Source: Paenibacillus radicibacter (GTDB taxonomy: Bacteria; Bacillota; Bacilli; Paenibacillales; NBRC-103111). From it: DNA of 64,000 bases. The position numbers were made by a program, and so were the translations under genes. The stretch covers positions 186,001-250,000 of the forward strand of contig NZ_JANQBC010000004.1 of the NCBI RefSeq assembly GCF_024721995.1, read 5' to 3'. The notes below the pieces were generated by a model that searched no databases, was not told where the DNA came from, and saw only the letters and a list, made by a program, of their open reading frames with translations. Shown one piece after another: positions 61,303 to 64,000 of this stretch (the stretch's first letter is position 1; every line of letters begins with the position of its first letter).

Positions 61303-62004
61303 TTAATGGTAAATCTTCGCTTGCTTATCCTTCGGTTCTTCTGTCATCATACCGTGAGCAAGTCGCAAGAAATCCTGCGCTTTCTCAACATCATCTTGAT
61401 CTGGCAAAAGACCATACCCCGCTCCACTTAGCAGCGAGTACACTTCGATACGCTCGGGTAATTTGCCAAATGCTTGATAAGCGAACACAAGACACATATT
61501 CATATAAGCACGAATGACGTTCGGCTCATCCTCAATGAAAATTTTCTTAATTACATAAGAGGACTCCGTCCATTGTGCAATTTGCAGCATCATGGATAGA
61601 TTCATATTCATCTTGTTAATTGCGACCGACAATTGCTCAAGCAGAATGATCGGAATCGTCTCCGACTCGTCTTCTAATAGATACGAACTAAGAGAGCTTG
61701 CGATCTGACGCTTCACATCCGCAGCCTGCATCACTGAGCCCATGCTATCCGCAATGTCCACCCAATTCCGATCCAAACTCTTCCGAATTGCTTCTTCTGA
61801 TCTTGCTTCAAGCGATAGCTTGTAATAATCCTGAATCACATAATCGATCGATTGTTGAACTTGCCGCTGCCAATTTCCCTGATGTTCATGACTTTGTGAC
61901 TGCTTACGATGAAAGCAACAAGGACAGCGCACGAATTGCTCCAAATCATGATCATGCATAATGAAATTAGTAGGTACTGTGATTGCTGCCCCTGATACTT
62001 CCAT
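61303..62004 (-). CDS. Uncharacterised protein with N-terminal CPCC motif
   Basis: A 233-aa soluble protein with AGGAGG seven bases before the ATG. The N-terminus reads DHDLEQFVRCPCCFHRKQ (Cys27, Cys29, Cys30), and the C-terminus has PERIEVYSLLSGAGYGL followed by a helix DVEKAQDFLRLAHGMM. The N-terminal pattern and this late segment recall the start and end of Cas4/AddB-like PD-(D/E)XK nucleases, but I cannot place the catalytic Asp/Glu/Lys residues, so this is only a hint. It lies 11 bp upstream of nothing obvious on its strand; flavodoxin precedes it by 11 bp and may be co-transcribed. Confidence 0.6.
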   Translation of the reverse strand: MEVSGAAITVPTNFIMHDHDLEQFVRCPCCFHRKQSQSHEHQGNWQRQVQQSIDYVIQDYYKLSLEARSEEAIRKSLDRNWVDIADSMGSVMQAADVKRQIASSLSSYLLEDESETIPIILLEQLSVAINKMNMNLSMMLQIAQWTESSYVIKKIFIEDEPNVIRAYMNMCLVFAYQAFGKLPERIEVYSLLSGAGYGLLPDQDDVEKAQDFLRLAHGMMTEEPKDKQAKIYH

Positions 62005-62015
62005 GTCGCTTCCTC

Positions 62016-62456
62016 CTAGTTACTTGTTACAAATCTTGATCCGAATTGTTTACATTGTTCTTTCTGAGCCGTCGTCGGGCCATTCTCCACCTTCAGCCCT
62101 TCCAATACGATCTCACAACCACGCTCACGCAGCTTCTCAATTAGAATATCGACCGCTGCACAGTAAATTTCATAGCTCATATCGCCAGAACCGAATACAG
62201 CCGCCTTTTTACCCGTCAAGTCCACATCATCTAGGTCTTCATAGAAATCTAGGAAATCATCGGGTAGTTCCCCGTCTCCCCATGTGTAAGCACCAAGTAC
62301 AATCCCATCATAATTCACTAAATCTCCTGCCGACGCGGTGTACGCTTCACCAACAGTAAGCGCAGCACCCGCCTCGCGAATACCCGCCGCTACTTCATCT
62401 GCCATGGCTTCCGTATTCCCCGACAAACTTGCAAAGATCATAACTACATTCTCCAT
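62016..62456 (-). CDS. Short-chain flavodoxin
   Basis: A 146-aa flavodoxin. The FMN phosphate loop is SLSGNTEAM (residues 10-18), the isoalloxazine-flanking loops are GAYTWGDGELPDDF and FGSGDMSYEIYCAAVD. Short-chain types lack the roughly 20-residue insert in the last strand, as here. It replaces ferredoxin under iron limitation, which agrees with the Fur-box at the promoter. CGGAGGG precedes the ATG. It is first in a unit with the uncharacterised 233-aa gene. Confidence 0.93.
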   Translation of the reverse strand: MENVVMIFASLSGNTEAMADEVAAGIREAGAALTVGEAYTASAGDLVNYDGIVLGAYTWGDGELPDDFLDFYEDLDDVDLTGKKAAVFGSGDMSYEIYCAAVDILIEKLRERGCEIVLEGLKVENGPTTAQKEQCKQFGSRFVTSN

Positions 62457-62521
62457 GTTTCTTCCCTCCGATAATTGTTCTATTTATTAAAAATCATTCA
62501 TTAATTACCCTCGCATTAATT

Positions 62522-62552
62522 GATAATGATTATCATTTGCAATTGAATTATA
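62522..62552 (-). promoter_or_regulatory. Flavodoxin promoter with Fur box
   Basis: GATAATGATTATCATTTGC (62522-62540) matches the 19-bp Fur consensus closely (7-1-7 TGATAAT-type halves). On the minus strand TATAAT (62547-62552) has TTGCTA 17 bp upstream at 62570-62575, so the Fur box covers the transcription start. Iron-repressed expression is expected. Confidence 0.78.
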
Positions 62553-62596
62553 CAATGACTTCCGTTTGTTAGCAAGTAGGTAGTAGAAAAAAATGT

Positions 62597-62640
62597 AAAA
62601 CGCACCCCATGGCTAATCTTAGCCTCCTGGAGTGCGCTTA
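62597..62640 (-). terminator. Terminator of the MerR-type gene
   Basis: Minus-strand AGCGCACTCCA and TGGGGTGCGTT form the outer stem with an inner GGCTA/TAGCC stem, followed by T residues. Confidence 0.82.
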
Positions 62641-62657
62641 ATAACGGATAAGTGATC

Positions 62658-63506
62658 TTATGTAGTTATATCCCGAAATTGTTCATATCGAATCGGAATC
62701 TGCAATTCATTCAAATGATCTTCCTTGTTGTTCGAGATATACGCATCTATAACCGTTCGCTCGATTGCATCTCCGATGATCTCTGCGCCCTGCTTCTCAA
62801 TCTCTGTTAACAGCATGCGATAATACTTCGGTGAATCTTGATGGGTACCCCGATAATACACACATGCATACTCTCCCCCCGGAAAATGATCCAAGAGCTC
62901 ACTCGTCTCGATCTCCTGCTCTAGCAAAATAAAGATCGAATTGTATTCATTGAACTTATGCTTCACCAAATCACTTTGAGCGATTGTAAGTCCCACTCCT
63001 CCAATAAAAATGCTTGATACCCGCGTCGAACCATTTTCCAATTGACGTAGATTCAATTCTAATTCTGGCTCTGACGCGAAACGATTATGTAACCGCAAAA
63101 TGCAACGCCGCTCGATATGCTTGAAGTGTACGCTGTCGATCTGAGACTCCCCAATATTGCGCGCCTGCTGGATCTCCGTAATTCGCTTATCGAATGTGTC
63201 CCGAATCCGCTCCAAGCGCTTGATATGCCGATCTGCGGCTTCCCGCTCTTTGGTTAGCAACTGGATGAACGAATCCATATCCCGCTTCTCTAGCTGTTCC
63301 TTAATTTCTTTAAGCGAGACGCCAAGCGCTTTCAAGTAATTAATCGTGTTCAATTGCTCGAATTGATCGGTTGAATAATAACGATAGCCATTGCTCTCAT
63401 CAATTTCGATGGGCTTAAATAGCCCGATCTCATCGTAATAGCGAAGCGTTTTGACAGGTGTATTATGTAATTTGGACATTTCGCCAATGAGAAACTTATT
63501 CTTCAT
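62658..63506 (-). CDS. MerR-family regulator with GyrI-like effector domain (BmrR type)
   Basis: A 282-aa protein. The MerR winged helix is FLIGEMSKLHNTPVKTLRYYDEIGLFKP, a coiled coil spans about residues 75-120, and the C-terminal 150 residues form a drug-binding GyrI-like domain (GGEYACVYYRG, YYRMLLTEIEKQGAEIIGDAIER). Such proteins switch on multidrug exporters. It is divergent from a Bcr/CflA-type transporter whose promoter has a 19-bp spacer, the arrangement MerR proteins act on. AGGAG lies before the ATG. Confidence 0.9.
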   Translation of the reverse strand: MKNKFLIGEMSKLHNTPVKTLRYYDEIGLFKPIEIDESNGYRYYSTDQFEQLNTINYLKALGVSLKEIKEQLEKRDMDSFIQLLTKEREAADRHIKRLERIRDTFDKRITEIQQARNIGESQIDSVHFKHIERRCILRLHNRFASEPELELNLRQLENGSTRVSSIFIGGVGLTIAQSDLVKHKFNEYNSIFILLEQEIETSELLDHFPGGEYACVYYRGTHQDSPKYYRMLLTEIEKQGAEIIGDAIERTVIDAYISNNKEDHLNELQIPIRYEQFRDITT

Positions 63507-63558
63507 AATCGGTGTACTCCTATTCGGACAAGCTTACTATTCAATTAGTATATCGCAC

Positions 63559-63589
63559 TTGACATTCCAGTTACAGGAGGGTTTAGTAT
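63559..63589 (+). promoter_or_regulatory. MerR-type promoter with 19-bp spacer
   Basis: TTGACA (63559-63564) and TAGTAT (63584-63589) are 19 bp apart, two more than optimal, as in promoters untwisted by MerR activators. An imperfect dyad TTCC-N7-GGAG lies in the spacer. Confidence 0.6.
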
Positions 63590-63624
63590 ACATTCTCAAA
63601 GCGATATAAAGGAGAGTTCGATTC

Positions 63625-64000
63625 ATGAATACTGCTACAAAAGAAACGGTCATTCGATCCGCACCACTGCCGCGATCCAAGCGTCTATGGTTCGCCTTGA
63701 TACTTGGGGCACTATCTGCGTTCGCCCCACTATCGATCGATATGTACTTACCATCTTTACCGACGCTATCGTCAGACCTGGGCACGACAACTTCTCTAGC
63801 GCAGCTCAGCTTAACGGCATGTTTGCTCGGGCTGGCTCTAGGTCAGCTCATCGTCGGACCCCTTAGTGATAAATTTGGACGCCGTAAACCGCTACTCATC
63901 TCACTTGTGATCTACGCGGTTGCATCGCTACTGTGTGCATTCGGCTCATCGATCTATCTATTGATTGGGCTCCGATTTATTGAAGGGGCAACTGGTGCTG
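63625..64000 (+). CDS. Bcr/CflA-family MFS drug transporter (5' part)
   Basis: The first 125 codons of an MFS exporter, cut by the window end. Helix 1 reads LWFALILGALSAFAPLSIDMYLPSLP, which is diagnostic of the Bcr/CflA subfamily, and helices 2-3 are joined by GPLSDKFGRRKPLL (motif A). It likely exports drugs such as bicyclomycin or chloramphenicol, or small metabolites. AAAGGAGAG lies eight bases before the ATG. Expected to be controlled by the divergent MerR-type gene. Confidence 0.88.
   Translation, partial: MNTATKETVIRSAPLPRSKRLWFALILGALSAFAPLSIDMYLPSLPTLSSDLGTTTSLAQLSLTACLLGLALGQLIVGPLSDKFGRRKPLLISLVIYAVASLLCAFGSSIYLLIGLRFIEGATGA

Overview
This looks like chromosomal DNA of a low-to-moderate G+C, spore-former-type Bacillota, most likely a Paenibacillus-like member of the Paenibacillaceae. 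The reasons are strong AGGAGG ribosome sites with some TTG and GTG starts, several secreted proteins with S-layer homology (SLH) domains, a Bacillus-type caa3 oxidase cluster (ctaC-D-E-F plus ctaG and a DUF420/CtaM gene), a CvfC-like HEAT protein, and LytS/LytTR and MerR regulators of Gram-positive type. I see no rRNA, tRNA, CRISPR array, insertion sequence or prophage. Genes are dense and most transcription units end in a clear hairpin plus T-run. I corrected several starts from ribosome sites and promoters.

Layout. 0-5.3 kb: the tail of an unknown gene, a cyclase-family hydrolase, and a GntR-controlled five-gene ABC operon (membrane protein, YtrA-like regulator, two ATPases, NatB-like permease). 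5.4-11.5 kb: an MgtC-type membrane protein and the caa3 cytochrome c oxidase block on the minus strand. 11.8-22.8 kb: a DEAD-box RNA helicase with a repeat-rich RGG tail, a guanylate-kinase-like protein with an altered P-loop, a CvfC-like protein, a YetF-type protein, an M48 protease, a metallo-beta-lactamase-fold enzyme, an acetate-type transporter, an MFS protein, a DUF1294 protein and a PPDK regulatory protein. 22.9-31.2 kb: a cell-surface island (1130-aa secreted protein, SLH protein, SLH-like nucleotidase, phosphodiester glycosidase) that contains an AT-rich patch across two genes. 31.3-39.8 kb: redox genes (Crp/Fnr-type and SufR-like regulators, RidA, a minimal flavoprotein, SodA, catalase, MOSC protein) and an SLH subtilase.

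39.9-46.6 kb: an OFA-family transporter next to a LytS/LytTR two-component system, then an AlgI/AlgJ-like O-acylation pair. 46.7-52.2 kb: a mutarotase-fold protein and the proline catabolism pair (proline dehydrogenase, P5C dehydrogenase), divergent from a PAS/AAA/Fis regulator whose ATPase and sigma-54 contact motifs are degenerate. The promoter facing putB is a sigma-A type with a perfect palindrome in its spacer. 52.3-64 kb: an AI-2E-family permease, a TetR regulator sharing an operator with a glycosyltransferase gene, AlkA, a lipoprotein, a radical SAM protein, QueF under a preQ1-I-like riboswitch, peptidase T, two MFS transporters, a 42-aa protein, an unknown Cys-rich-start protein, a Fur-boxed flavodoxin and a MerR regulator facing a Bcr/CflA-type transporter cut by the window end.

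The points most worth following up are the degenerate proline regulator with its promoter architecture, the AT-rich mosaic across the surface-protein pair, the SufR-like regulator near an 18-bp palindrome, and the guanylate-kinase-like protein lacking the P-loop lysine. Family names come from reading motifs. Nothing was searched against a database.
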